A stretch of 64,000 nt of DNA from a bacterium. GTDB lineage: Bacteria > Hydrothermota > UBA3072 > JAPDKE01. The stretch is taken from contig JAPDKE010000025.1 of the NCBI GenBank assembly GCA_029258725.1, positions 1 to 64,000 on the forward strand. Direction: 5' to 3'. The notes under the pieces were generated by a model. It worked only from the letters and a program-made list of their open reading frames with translations. It did not search any database and was not told the origin of the DNA. Position 1 is the stretch's first letter; the number at the start of each line of letters is the position of its first letter. Shown piece by piece: positions 1-8,793 of this stretch. The position numbers were made by a program, and so were the translations under genes.

Positions 1-2
1 GG

Positions 3-638
3 AACTGGTGGTTGACGTATGGCAGGGACTCGGTCAAATACAGACCCATATATTGTGACAGTCCTTATGTGGCTGATGGGTATTATGTTGGAGTGGAGGG
101 TGCTTATTCGGACACGGTGGGTCATGTTCAGTATGAGATAGCAATACCTTTTGGAGAGAGGAACGAGGAGCTGAATGTGGTTGCTGGGGATACCATAGGG
201 ATAAGCGTTGGTGTCCTTGGGGTTTTATTTCAGGACCCCACCGGTGGTTTATTCAACGATGTTTATGGCTGGTTTCCCCAGGATATAACTCCTCAGGAGG
301 TATTTCTTGCGCCGTATGTTTTCAGCAAGGTTATTCTTGGCACTGAGCCTCTGGAGGGAGTGGAGAGGAGACTTAATTCTCCAAGGAGGTTTTATGTGAG
401 GAGTGAGAGAGGCGTTTCCGGCAATGGGGCTGTTATAGAGGTTTCTCTTCCTGAGGAATGTAAGGTCAATCTCAGGATATACGACATCACTGGCAGGCTT
501 ATTGCTGAGCCTATTGACGGGGTAATGAATGCGGGGGTTCACAGGATAGGGTGGGATACAGAGACACCCGGGGTATACTTCTATCGGCTTAAGGCTGGGG
601 AGCGCACCGCAACAGGAAAGATAATACTGGTGAGGTGA
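3..638 (+). CDS. Secreted protein with C-terminal sorting domain (5' partial)
   Basis: The frame is open to the left edge, so only the C-terminal ~211 residues are present. The TTG at 12 is an internal Leu, not a supported start. The first ~100 residues look like a beta-sandwich (VQYEIAIPF, AGDTIGISVGV), loosely like carbohydrate-binding/DOMON modules; this is a weak resemblance. The last ~75 residues match the type A sorting domain of type IX secretion substrates, also described as FlgD-Ig-like: a VNLRIYDITGRLI strand, a TPGVYFYRLKAGE strand and a terminal GKIILVR. Such domains direct export through SprA/PorV-type machinery, and homologues of both lie in this window. Likely a cell-surface or extracellular protein. 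No hairpin terminator is visible after the stop. Confidence 0.75.
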   Translation, partial: NWWLTYGRDSVKYRPIYCDSPYVADGYYVGVEGAYSDTVGHVQYEIAIPFGERNEELNVVAGDTIGISVGVLGVLFQDPTGGLFNDVYGWFPQDITPQEVFLAPYVFSKVILGTEPLEGVERRLNSPRRFYVRSERGVSGNGAVIEVSLPEECKVNLRIYDITGRLIAEPIDGVMNAGVHRIGWDTETPGVYFYRLKAGERTATGKIILVR

Positions 639-697
639 AAAGAGGGGGCTACACCTTTTTAATGGAGACAGTATTTTCCGGAAAGAAAATCGGAGAG

Positions 698-726
698 TTG
701 ACTTTTTATTTCTCCCTCTCTATAAT
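698..726 (+). promoter_or_regulatory. Sigma70-type promoter for the Lrp-like gene
   Basis: TTGACT (698-703), 17-nt spacer, TATAAT (721-726). The expected start of transcription is near 733, giving a short leader that carries AAGGAGGG (735-742) before the ATG at 748. This is a conventional leadered promoter, useful as contrast to the leaderless ones in the window. Confidence 0.75.
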
Positions 727-747
727 TTTGAAAAAAGGAGGGAATGG

Positions 748-990
748 ATGGCTGCAAAGGCCTACTGTCTCATCAAGGTGAAACCTGGAAAGGCCTTCCA
801 TGTTTTTGAGAGTCTTTCAAAACTGGAATACGTGGAACTCGTTGAGGCTGTTACAGGCCCTTATGATATAATTGCATATCTCAAGGCACCGGACTTCTCA
901 ACCCTGGGAAAATTTATACTTGAAAACATCCATACCCTTGATGGGATAGCAGAAACCCTCACCTGTAATGTGATAGAGTTTGGAAAGTGA
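748..990 (+). CDS. Stand-alone Lrp/AsnC ligand-binding (RAM) domain protein
   Basis: An 80-residue protein that is only the regulatory ferredoxin-like domain of Lrp/AsnC regulators (CLIKVKPGK at the start, EAVTGPYDIIAYLKA in the middle, TLTCNVIEFGK at the end). There is no helix-turn-helix. Such stand-alone RAM proteins assemble as dimers to decamers and bind amino acids or other small ligands. The ATG at 748 follows a strong Shine-Dalgarno; an out-of-frame ATG lies at 744. The downstream nucleoside kinase starts 7 nt after the stop, so they probably form a two-gene operon. The ligand cannot be told from sequence. Confidence 0.85.
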   Translation: MAAKAYCLIKVKPGKAFHVFESLSKLEYVELVEAVTGPYDIIAYLKAPDFSTLGKFILENIHTLDGIAETLTCNVIEFGK

Positions 991-997
991 GATAATA

Positions 998-2566
998 ATG
1001 AGAAAGAAAATCATTGAATTGCTTCCTGTGGAGTATCCCTCCACAAGTGCGGTGGTGAATAATCAGTATCTCAGCCTTGTGGATGAGGTATTTCCAGAAG
1101 AAAAGATAGAATTGCTTGATGTGCGTGGAGGTGAGGGAAGGAGGACCTACGAAAGAACACTGACCTTTTTACTTTCCTATGCCGCAGGACTGCTCGGTGT
1201 GAGGATGAGGATTGAACATTCGTATGGGGAGTGCCTGTATGGTGAGGTGGAGGGGATGGAGGTCGAGGAATTTATAAGAAAAGCAAAGGAAATAGTGGGA
1301 AGGCTTGTTCAGCAAAAGATTCCCATAGTAAAGGAGGATGTAACGAAGGAAAGGGCAATAGAGTGGCTGAGGGCTGAGGGAAGGGAGGATGATATAAGAC
1401 TTTTGAGGTATCTTTCGCGAGACCTCATATCCATATACCGGATAAAGAACTATTTTGCCTATTTTGCAGGTCCCCTTCTCCCGGATACCTCATTTATAAA
1501 GATATTTGACCTGGTTCCTGCGGGAAATGGATTCCTTGTGATTCTTCCATCAAGGATGGACCCCTGGAAACCAGCCCGAATAACCGGGATGGAAAAGGTA
1601 TTCTCAACCTTTCAGGAGTCAAAAGACTGGGCATCAATTCTCGGGGTTGAGTACGCAGGAGACCTTAACGACGCAATAAGGGATGGAAGGATATCGGAAA
1701 TAATAAAGATACAGGAAGGACTGCACGAGAAAAAAATTGCAAGCATTGCGGATGAGATAAAGAAAAAAAATGTGAGGGTAGTATTCATTGCTGGACCCTC
1801 ATCTTCAGGAAAAACGACATTTACAAAGAGATTGTCCATACAGTTGAAGGTCAATGGAATAGAGCCGGTCATGCTTTGCATGGACGACTACTTCCTGGAA
1901 AGAGAAAAGACCCCAAAGAATGAGAAGGGGGAATACGACTTTGACACACCTTATGCTCTTGATATAAAACTCCTTCTCTCCCATGTTCACAGACTTTTAA
2001 ACGGCGAAGAAGTGGAAAGGGTGAAATTTGATTTTTACAGGGGAAGGAAGTATAAAACCGGCGAGACAATAAAACTCCCTGCTCATGGTGTTCTTCTCAT
2101 TGAGGGAATCCATGCTCTTAATCCCATGTTTCACGAGGGTATAGAAAATCCGTTCAGGATTTACGTGAGTGCATTAACCCAGTTAAATATTGACAGGATA
2201 AACAGGATACCAACAAGGGATACGCGTCTTTTAAGAAGAATAGTGAGGGATACGAGATTCAGGGGACACTCAGCGGAAGAGACCCTGAAAAGATGGAAGT
2301 ATGTGATAGAGGCGGAGGAGAAGTACGTGTTCCCCCACCAGGAGGATGCGGATGTTGTTTTCAACTCAGCCCTTGTCTATGAGATTGCGGTCATAAAATA
2401 CTTCGTGGAATCATACCTCCGTCCCATAGGTCCGGAGGTTCCTGAGTACCGGGAGGCATTGAGACTGCTAAACTTCCTCTCACACTTCCTGGGAATCCTT
2501 CCTGACGAGGTCCCCCCCACCTCCATCCTGAGGGAATTCATTGGAGGAAGCAGTTTTGTTTATTGA
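998..2566 (+). CDS. Uridine kinase-like nucleoside kinase with ThrRS-like N-terminal domain
   Basis: A 522-residue protein. The N-terminal half resembles the TGS/second-additional domain of threonyl-tRNA synthetase (HSYGECLYGEVEG near residue 75). The C-terminal half is a uridine kinase/phosphoribulokinase-type P-loop kinase: GPSSSGKTTF around 265-275, DDYFLEREKTP as substrate-binding region, GRKYKTGE and LIEGIHALNP. This fusion is a recognised bacterial family that phosphorylates nucleosides. A TTG at 980 is also in frame but lies inside the upstream gene; the ATG at 998 is preferred. The 3' end overlaps the convergent GT39-like gene by 7 bp. Confidence 0.88.
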   Translation: MRKKIIELLPVEYPSTSAVVNNQYLSLVDEVFPEEKIELLDVRGGEGRRTYERTLTFLLSYAAGLLGVRMRIEHSYGECLYGEVEGMEVEEFIRKAKEIVGRLVQQKIPIVKEDVTKERAIEWLRAEGREDDIRLLRYLSRDLISIYRIKNYFAYFAGPLLPDTSFIKIFDLVPAGNGFLVILPSRMDPWKPARITGMEKVFSTFQESKDWASILGVEYAGDLNDAIRDGRISEIIKIQEGLHEKKIASIADEIKKKNVRVVFIAGPSSSGKTTFTKRLSIQLKVNGIEPVMLCMDDYFLEREKTPKNEKGEYDFDTPYALDIKLLLSHVHRLLNGEEVERVKFDFYRGRKYKTGETIKLPAHGVLLIEGIHALNPMFHEGIENPFRIYVSALTQLNIDRINRIPTRDTRLLRRIVRDTRFRGHSAEETLKRWKYVIEAEEKYVFPHQEDADVVFNSALVYEIAVIKYFVESYLRPIGPEVPEYREALRLLNFLSHFLGILPDEVPPTSILREFIGGSSFVY

Positions 2567-4041
2567 ATAACTCGGTACACATAGCTTGTCGGGGGTATTT
2601 CCTTTACAAGGGAAAAACGCTCTGGCATTTTTGCCATTGCAGGCACTGCATACATCTCTATAATGGAATAGCCCCGATAGATGAAAAGATAATCCACCCC
2701 ATTTCTCTCTATTTCCTTCCACAGAACCTCTGGGCTGGAGGAACGTGGATACCGTATGCATTTCCTTTCTGAGTGCCAGTACACTCTGGCAGGTTTTATT
2801 CCCATAACCACCGCATCCGGGGGAGTGTTTTCCTTAATCCACTGGCATGCCTGTATGAAGCTCCTTATCCTTGGTGAGTAATAATAGCAGTAATGGTCTC
2901 CCCTGAGATACCTTACGTTTAAAGGGAAGAAGTATGAAATATACATCAGGTTGAGAAAAAGATTCATCCCGATTACACCTCCTCCAACAATGTAAAAAAA
3001 CGTTTCTTTCCTTTTCATCTTTCTTGCCATGCAAAATATTCCCTCCCGGAGAAATATTACAAAAAATGGTAAAAGAGGGATTAGAAACCTTGCATCAACC
3101 CAGATAGAAGGCCAGAGAAGATAGATTAAGAAATAAAAGGCAATGTAAATGGTAAAAGGAAGATATCTTTTAAACGCACATACATATCCAGTGGTGAGTA
3201 TGGCAAATGGAATAAAAAACAGGAACATGAGAGCCGCATGTTTATAAAAAACCCCAAGCAACAGCATGGAAATTTCCCGAAATATCACATCCAGAAGATT
3301 GCTTGCAATACGCAGAAGCAGACCCTGAAATGTAATGGTCCCGGCCTGTGGAATGTATGGGTTTACCAATTTCCATTGTTCAAAATACACACTTGCTCCC
3401 CCTCCTACCAGTTTGTTTCTCCCAAACCATAAAGCCATTGCCATCATCAAAATTATTCCATATATGAAGCCCTCCTTTCTTCTCTTTCTCAGAAAGAGCC
3501 AGAGAGGCACGGATAAAAGTGCTATTCCAATGGTTCTGGTATAGAATGCAGCAATGGCAAAAATAATGGAAAAATAAAGATATTTCCGGTTATCTTTTCT
3601 TTCATAAAGAAATGCAAAATAAAGTGAAAGAAATGAAAATAATGTGTATGGAACGTCAGAATAAATAGACTGGGCATATAGAAGCATATAATGAGTAAGG
3701 GAGAAAAGTAAAAATAGAAACCATCCATTTTTTCTATCAATATCATTGTAAAATCGGAAAATGCAGCAGAGTAAAATCCAGTAAATAGAAATCATAAGCA
3801 ACTTTGCTCCCACAATGCTTCTTCCTCCACTGAATATGGCAAGCAATAGGGGAAAAAGAGGAGGAAATTTGGTATGGGGAGGTTCTCCGGGAATATGAAG
3901 ATTCACATATCTTCCGTGTTCTCTTATGGACCTTGCAAGTATAAGATACATGTAATTGTCCCCTCCCCCCAGGAGGGCAAAATTGAGGAAAAAGATAGAA
4001 ATAAAAAAGGGAATGAAGAAAACCCACTTCTTTCCCTTCAT
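2560..4041 (-). CDS. GT39/ArnT-like membrane glycosyltransferase
   Basis: A 493-residue polytopic membrane protein with about 10-12 predicted transmembrane segments and a soluble C-terminal tail. The first luminal loop holds GGGDNYMYLILARSI with Asp28, the position of the catalytic Asp in GT-C enzymes such as protein O-mannosyltransferases and ArnT. PFLPLLLAIF-like and WVDARFLIPLLPF segments also fit the family. It probably transfers sugar from a polyprenyl-phosphate donor on the periplasmic face; the acceptor is unknown. Monocistronic. The ATG follows the -10 box of its promoter by 9 nt and has no Shine-Dalgarno, so the message is probably leaderless or nearly so. Confidence 0.75.
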   Translation of the reverse strand: MKGKKWVFFIPFFISIFFLNFALLGGGDNYMYLILARSIREHGRYVNLHIPGEPPHTKFPPLFPLLLAIFSGGRSIVGAKLLMISIYWILLCCIFRFYNDIDRKNGWFLFLLFSLTHYMLLYAQSIYSDVPYTLFSFLSLYFAFLYERKDNRKYLYFSIIFAIAAFYTRTIGIALLSVPLWLFLRKRRKEGFIYGIILMMAMALWFGRNKLVGGGASVYFEQWKLVNPYIPQAGTITFQGLLLRIASNLLDVIFREISMLLLGVFYKHAALMFLFFIPFAILTTGYVCAFKRYLPFTIYIAFYFLIYLLWPSIWVDARFLIPLLPFFVIFLREGIFCMARKMKRKETFFYIVGGGVIGMNLFLNLMYISYFFPLNVRYLRGDHYCYYYSPRIRSFIQACQWIKENTPPDAVVMGIKPARVYWHSERKCIRYPRSSSPEVLWKEIERNGVDYLFIYRGYSIIEMYAVPAMAKMPERFSLVKEIPPTSYVYRVIQ

Positions 4042-4050
4042 TGTTAGATA

Positions 4051-4079
4051 ATTATATCACAGACTCCCCACTTTGTAAA
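4051..4079 (-). promoter_or_regulatory. Promoter of GT39-like gene, leaderless type
   Basis: On the minus strand: TTTACA (4079-4074), 17-nt spacer, TATAAT (4056-4051), then 9 nt to the ATG at 4041. No Shine-Dalgarno fits in the gap. It stands back to back with the promoter at 4088-4116, the two -35 boxes being only 8 bp apart. Confidence 0.7.
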
Positions 4080-4087
4080 GATTTTTC

Positions 4088-4116
4088 TTGAAATCCTTTG
4101 TGAAAGTGTTTATATT
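4088..4116 (+). promoter_or_regulatory. Promoter of the stress/envelope operon, leaderless type
   Basis: TTGAAA (4088-4093), 17-nt spacer, TATATT (4111-4116), then 9 nt to ATG 4126. The gap has no ribosome binding site. It should drive the six-gene operon 4126-9650. Confidence 0.65.
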
Positions 4117-4125
4117 ATCCATAAG

Positions 4126-4467
4126 ATGGACTGGCTTGAAAAAATCCTGGAGAAGGATGGGAGGTACGCAGGAGAGGCTTATGTTTTTGTCCTCTCCGCA
4201 ATTACTTATACCAAGGAAAAACTTGAAAGGGATGGACACATATCCGCAAGGGAACTGCTGGAAGGGATAAGGGAACTGGGTATCAAATGGTATGGAAGGA
4301 TGACCCGCTTTGTCTTTGAATCCTGGGGTGTAAAGAGCACGGAAGATTTCGGTGAAATCGTTTACAACCTCATAGATGCGGGTCTTGCAGCAAAATCCCC
4401 TGCGGACTCAAAAGAGGATTTCAGGAATATATATTCATTTGATGAAGCCTTTGGAGGTATGGAATGA
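4126..4467 (+). CDS. Minf_1886-like conserved protein
   Basis: A 113-residue soluble protein. It matches, from memory, the Minf_1886 family of small conserved proteins: an early Y-x-x-E-A-Y-x-F-V-L core (YAGEAYVFVLSAITYT), then SARELLEGIRE, FESWGVKSTEDFGEIVYNLID and a C-terminal KEDFRN. The function of the family is not known. First gene of a tightly packed operon; its stop overlaps the next start (ATGA at 4464). The start codon lies directly behind a promoter with no Shine-Dalgarno. Confidence 0.8.
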   Translation: MDWLEKILEKDGRYAGEAYVFVLSAITYTKEKLERDGHISARELLEGIRELGIKWYGRMTRFVFESWGVKSTEDFGEIVYNLIDAGLAAKSPADSKEDFRNIYSFDEAFGGME

Positions 4468-5237
4468 GAATAATCACCTTAACAACGGACTTTGGAATTG
4501 AAGACCCTTTTGTTGCCGTGATGAAGGGTGTTATATACACCATAACCTCTGAAGCAAGGGTGATTGACATCTCCCACAACATACCTCCAGGAAACATTGT
4601 TGTTGGTGCCTTTTTTGTGGACTATGCATCTAAATTTTTCCCGAGAGATACAATACATGTTGTGGTCGTTGACCCCGGTGTGGGAGGTGAAAGAAGACCA
4701 ATAATGGTATCTGCAAGAGGACAGTATTTCATAGGTCCTGATAATGGCATATTTACACCTCTCTACACGGGTGGAGAGTCGGTGTATCACCTGACAAGCA
4801 CATGGTATTTCAGAACCCCTGTGTCAAACACCTTCCACGGAAGGGATATATTTGCCCCGGTTGCTGCCCATCTATCAACAGGTCTCTCTCCTGATTTCTT
4901 CGGTGAGAGAATAGAGGACTACAAAAAAATACCTCTCCCCACCCCAAAAAAACTGGACGATGGGACCATTGAAGGAGAAATAATCCATGTGGATCGATTC
5001 GGAAATCTCATAACCAACATTTCCCATGAACTGCTGGATGGGACTGAATACGAGATAGAAATAAACGGAAAGGTAATAGATGGTATAAAGAAAACCTATG
5101 GCTCGGTTCCTCCAGGAGAACCTCTTGCCCTTATTGATTCCTTTGATATGCTTGAAATAGCAATAAACAGGGGAAGTGCTGCAAGGGCGTTTGGGGTAAA
5201 GCCAAGAACCCCGGTAAGGGTAAGGAGGAAATCATGA
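4464..5237 (+). CDS. S-adenosylmethionine hydrolase (SAM hydroxide adenosyltransferase family)
   Basis: A 257-residue member of the DUF62/SAM hydrolase family, which hydrolyses SAM to adenosine and methionine. Family motifs are intact: LTTDFG near the N-terminus, VVDPGVGGERRP around 70-81, GPDNGIF, TFHGRDIFAPVAAHL and HVDRFGNLITNI in the C-terminal beta-barrel. The absence of halide-specific features favours the hydrolase over fluorinase/chlorinase. Overlaps both neighbours by 4 nt, so it is translationally coupled with the Minf_1886-like gene and hsp20. A SAM-clearing enzyme in a proteostasis operon suggests a metabolite-repair role; that link is inference. Confidence 0.9.
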   Translation: MRIITLTTDFGIEDPFVAVMKGVIYTITSEARVIDISHNIPPGNIVVGAFFVDYASKFFPRDTIHVVVVDPGVGGERRPIMVSARGQYFIGPDNGIFTPLYTGGESVYHLTSTWYFRTPVSNTFHGRDIFAPVAAHLSTGLSPDFFGERIEDYKKIPLPTPKKLDDGTIEGEIIHVDRFGNLITNISHELLDGTEYEIEINGKVIDGIKKTYGSVPPGEPLALIDSFDMLEIAINRGSAARAFGVKPRTPVRVRRKS

Positions 5238-5638
5238 ACCTTTTTGAGGAAATGAAAAACATTGAACTCTTTTTTGAAAGTCTTTTGAGGTTCCACCATC
5301 CTGTTCATGGAAGAGGGGTTATTCCAGGGGTGAACATATATGAAAGTGAGGAAAAACTTTACATCCTCATAGAGGCCCCGGGGGTTGAACCGGAAAATAT
5401 AAGGATAAGGATAGAAGGTGATATGCTTGTGATTTATGGAAGAAAAGAAAATCCTTTTGAGATAGGAGAGAGAAACATGCATCACTATATGGAGATAGAA
5501 TTCGGCGAATTTGAAAGAAGAATGCATCTTCCCTGTGATATTGTACCGGATGAGGCAGTCACTGAGATAAAAAATGGATTCATACTCCTCATCTTCCCGA
5601 AAAAGAAAAGGATAGAAAGAATAATAGAAATAGAATAA
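5234..5638 (+). CDS. Hsp20/alpha-crystallin small heat-shock protein
   Basis: A 134-residue sHSP. The alpha-crystallin domain spans about residues 33-125 (PGVNIYESEEKLYILIEAPGV, LVIYGRKE, GEFERRMHLPCDI, IKNGFILLIFPK) and ends in RIERIIEIE, containing an IxI-like anchoring motif typical of oligomer assembly. ATP-independent holdase that keeps unfolding proteins soluble. Begins inside the stop of the SAM hydrolase gene and is followed after 9 nt by lon, so chaperone and protease are made together. Confidence 0.92.
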   Translation: MNLFEEMKNIELFFESLLRFHHPVHGRGVIPGVNIYESEEKLYILIEAPGVEPENIRIRIEGDMLVIYGRKENPFEIGERNMHHYMEIEFGEFERRMHLPCDIVPDEAVTEIKNGFILLIFPKKKRIERIIEIE

Positions 5639-5647
5639 GGAGGTAAT

Positions 5648-7978
5648 ATGGCAGACGAAAAACTCTCGGTTCCGGAAATACTCCCTATACTTCCTTTAAG
5701 AGGAGTGGTTGCCTTTCCAAATCTTCTTATTCCGATTGCTGTAACCCTTGACAAGAACATAAAACTTGTGGATGATGTGCTCAATAAAGATAAACTGCTT
5801 GGAATTGTGGCACAGAAAACGGATAAGGAGGTCCCGGAGAAAGAGGATATTTTCATGGTTGGGGTCTTTGGAAAAATAGTGAGAATGCTGAGGTTTCCCG
5901 ACCAGACAATAAGGATTCTCGTTCAGGGACTCGCAAGGATAAGAATAAAAGAGATCCTCACCCTTGATCCTTACATTCTTGCAAAGGTTGAGGAGATAAA
6001 GGAAGAGGTGAAAAAGGATATGGAGCTTGAAGCGCTTGCAAGGGAGGTTCTTGGGCTGTTCCAGAAACTTACAAAACTTGCTCCATATCTTCCAGAGGAG
6101 CTCGGTGTAGTGGTGATGAACATAGAGGACCCGGTAAGGCTTGCGGATTTTGTGAGTTCCAATGTCAATTTCTCTCTTGAGGATAAACAGAAGTTGCTCG
6201 AGACTCCAAATGTGAAGGAAAGATTGAGAATGCTCATAACCCTTATCAATAAAGAGTTAACGGTTCTTGAGCTTGGAGAGAAGATAAGGGAGAGAATAGA
6301 GTCAAAAATAGATAAGGACCAGAGGGAATACATCCTGAGGGAACAGTTAAAGGCAATACAGAAAGAGCTGGGCATAGAGGACGAACAGCAGGCTGAAATT
6401 GAAGAACTGAGAAGGAAGATAAAAGAGGCAAAGATGCCAGAGGATGTTGAAAAGATAGCCATGAAGGAACTTGAAAGACTCTCAAGGATTCCTCCACAGG
6501 CGGCTGAGTATACGGTTATTCATACATATCTTGACTGGCTGATAAACCTTCCATGGGCAAGGGAAACAAAGGACAGGCTTGATATAAAGGAGGCGGAGAA
6601 AATCCTGGATGAGGACCACTACAATCTTGAAGACGTTAAGAAGAGAATTCTTGAATACCTTGCGGTTAAGAAACTGAAGAAGGATGCAAAGGGTCCTATT
6701 CTCTGCTTCGTTGGACCTCCCGGGGTTGGAAAGACATCCCTTGGAAGGTCCATAGCAAGGGCTCTTGGAAGGAAGTTCATAAGGATTTCCCTGGGTGGTG
6801 TGAGGGATGAGGCAGAGATAAGAGGACACAGGAGAACGTATGTTGGTGCATTGCCCGGGAGGATAATACAGGAGATAAGAAGGGCAGGTTCAAAGAATCC
6901 GGTGTTCATGCTTGATGAGGTTGACAAGATAGGGGTTGACTTCCGTGGAGACCCTGCATCAGCATTGCTTGAGGTCCTTGACCCTGAACAGAACTTTTCT
7001 TTTGTTGACCACTATCTTGATGTTCCCTTTGATTTGTCCAGGGTGATGTTCATAACCACGGCAAACATAATAGATACAATCCCCCCTGCATTAAGGGACA
7101 GGATGGAGATAATAAAACTTCCGGGATATACCCTTGAGGAGAAAAAGGAAATTGCAAAAAGATATCTTGTCCCAAGGCAGATAAAGGAAAACGGTCTCTC
7201 AAAAAAATATATAAAGTTCACAACCGCCGCCATAACAAAGATAATAGGTCAATATACAAGGGAAGCAGGAGTGAGAAATCTTGAGAGAAATATAGGTGCA
7301 ATATGCAGAAGGATTGCGGTTGATGTTGCAAAAGGAAAAAAGGGGCTTGTTGTGATAGATGAGAAGAAGGTTGAGGAAATCCTGGGACCCCCGAGGTATA
7401 TTGAGGAGGGAAAAGAGAAGAAGCCAGAAGTTGGGGTTGCAACCGGACTTGCATGGACCCCGGTTGGAGGAGAGATTCTTTTCGTTGAGGCAACCAAGAT
7501 GAAAGGGAGGAAGTCATTAACCCTTACCGGTCAACTTGGGGATGTCATGCAGGAATCCGCAAAGGCTGCCCTTTCCTATGTGCGTTCAAAGGCGGAGGAA
7601 TTCGGTATAGACCCGGAATTCTTTGATAAATACGATATTCATATCCACGTTCCTGCGGGAGCAATTCCAAAAGACGGACCCTCCGCAGGAATTACCATGA
7701 CTGTTGCCCTTGTCTCTCTCCTTACTGAAAAACCTGTTCTTTCTGATGTTGCAATGAGTGGAGAAATAACCCTGCGGGGAAGGGTTCTCCCTGTTGGAGG
7801 GATAAAAGAAAAGGTGCTTGCTGCAAAGAGGGCAGGAATAAAGAAGGTTATACTTCCAAAGGAAAATAAAAAAGACCTGCACGATGTCCCTGAAAGGGTG
7901 AGAAGGGGGTTGAAATTTGTGTTTGTTGAAAGAATAGAAGAGGCTTTACCTCATGCAATAAAAGGGTGGAAGGCATGA
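5648..7978 (+). CDS. lon: ATP-dependent protease Lon (LonA)
   Basis: A 776-residue LonA. Order: LAN substrate-binding domain ([13 protein letters not shown] at about residue 13), coiled-coil helical segment, AAA+ module with GPPGVGKTS near 356 and Walker B FMLDEVDK, then the protease domain with catalytic Ser in PKDGPSAG (~680) and Lys in [11 protein letters not shown] (~720). All catalytic elements are present and length is normal for bacteria. AGGAGG stands at 5639-5644 before ATG 5648. Cytosolic degradation of misfolded proteins. The stop codon overlaps the ATG of the next gene. Confidence 0.97.
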   Translation: MADEKLSVPEILPILPLRGVVAFPNLLIPIAVTLDKNIKLVDDVLNKDKLLGIVAQKTDKEVPEKEDIFMVGVFGKIVRMLRFPDQTIRILVQGLARIRIKEILTLDPYILAKVEEIKEEVKKDMELEALAREVLGLFQKLTKLAPYLPEELGVVVMNIEDPVRLADFVSSNVNFSLEDKQKLLETPNVKERLRMLITLINKELTVLELGEKIRERIESKIDKDQREYILREQLKAIQKELGIEDEQQAEIEELRRKIKEAKMPEDVEKIAMKELERLSRIPPQAAEYTVIHTYLDWLINLPWARETKDRLDIKEAEKILDEDHYNLEDVKKRILEYLAVKKLKKDAKGPILCFVGPPGVGKTSLGRSIARALGRKFIRISLGGVRDEAEIRGHRRTYVGALPGRIIQEIRRAGSKNPVFMLDEVDKIGVDFRGDPASALLEVLDPEQNFSFVDHYLDVPFDLSRVMFITTANIIDTIPPALRDRMEIIKLPGYTLEEKKEIAKRYLVPRQIKENGLSKKYIKFTTAAITKIIGQYTREAGVRNLERNIGAICRRIAVDVAKGKKGLVVIDEKKVEEILGPPRYIEEGKEKKPEVGVATGLAWTPVGGEILFVEATKMKGRKSLTLTGQLGDVMQESAKAALSYVRSKAEEFGIDPEFFDKYDIHIHVPAGAIPKDGPSAGITMTVALVSLLTEKPVLSDVAMSGEITLRGRVLPVGGIKEKVLAAKRAGIKKVILPKENKKDLHDVPERVRRGLKFVFVERIEEALPHAIKGWKA

Positions 7979-8793
7979 TATTCCTTTTTGGCTTTTTTCT
8001 CCTTGAGATAGGAAAGGACGTTTATGTGGCTCCAGGGGACACCGTCTCCTCCATCATTGCAATTGGAGGGAAGGTTGAAGTAAGAGGAATGGTGGATGGG
8101 GATATACTTGCCATAGGAAAGGGAGTGAGGGTTTCAGGGTATGTGGATGGGGATATAACCTCAATTGGTGGACCTGTTTATCTGGAATCCACTGCGGTTG
8201 TGAACGGAGATGTTGTGGTTGTTGGAAGCACATGCTCCAGGGAGGAGGGAGCAAGGGTTGGAGGAGAGATAATACTCAGGAAAAGACACCATCACCATCT
8301 TACTTTCCTTCCCTTCCGTGGATTTTTCTCCTTCATCTCCATCCTTATCCTTTCACTCCTCACCTATCTTTTATTCCCTGGAGCCTGCGAAAGGGTTGAG
8401 GAAAAAATAAAAGAGAAGCCGGGGATCTCCTTCCTCACCGGTCTTGGAGCAGAGGCGGTTTTTGTCCCTCTTTTTATAATGTTTGTCTTTACCATAATAG
8501 GGATACCCATAGCACTCCTGCTTTTTCCTGCATATTTTGGCGCATACATCCTGGGGATAACCTCCTTCTCTCTCTTCGCAGGAAAGAAAATCCTGAAGCA
8601 TGGAAATCCCTATACAACCATTCTCCTTGGTTTTTTTGTTATTCACATCCTGCCTTTTCTCTCTTTCATTCCACTCATTGGCGCTTTCTTTTCGTTTGCA
8701 GGAATATTCATAGCATGGGCGACAGGAACCCTGGGATTTGGTGGAGTTGTGCTTTTGATTTTTGAAAAAGGAAAAAGAAAGGAGGAAAAATGA
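7975..8793 (+). CDS. Bactofilin-like membrane protein
   Basis: A 272-residue protein. After a short hydrophobic N-terminus (IFLFGFFLL) come repeated beta-helix turns of the polymer-forming cytoskeletal/bactofilin type (VEVRGMVDGDILAIGKGVR, VSGYVDGDI, NGDVVVVGS), residues ~25-95. A basic linker with four His in a row follows, then about four transmembrane segments. Known relatives combine bactofilin-like repeats with membrane helices; function is not established. ATG 7975 forms an ATGA overlap with the lon stop; a GTG at 7966 is in frame but less likely. The natural His run is not a tag. Overlaps the next gene by 4 nt. Confidence 0.7.
   Translation: MIFLFGFFLLEIGKDVYVAPGDTVSSIIAIGGKVEVRGMVDGDILAIGKGVRVSGYVDGDITSIGGPVYLESTAVVNGDVVVVGSTCSREEGARVGGEIILRKRHHHHLTFLPFRGFFSFISILILSLLTYLLFPGACERVEEKIKEKPGISFLTGLGAEAVFVPLFIMFVFTIIGIPIALLLFPAYFGAYILGITSFSLFAGKKILKHGNPYTTILLGFFVIHILPFLSFIPLIGAFFSFAGIFIAWATGTLGFGGVVLLIFEKGKRKEEK

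Noticed and set aside
8284-8299. Four-His run in the bactofilin-like protein as a cloning tag
   Set aside because: Internal, in a linker of a native gene with normal context; no vector sequence.
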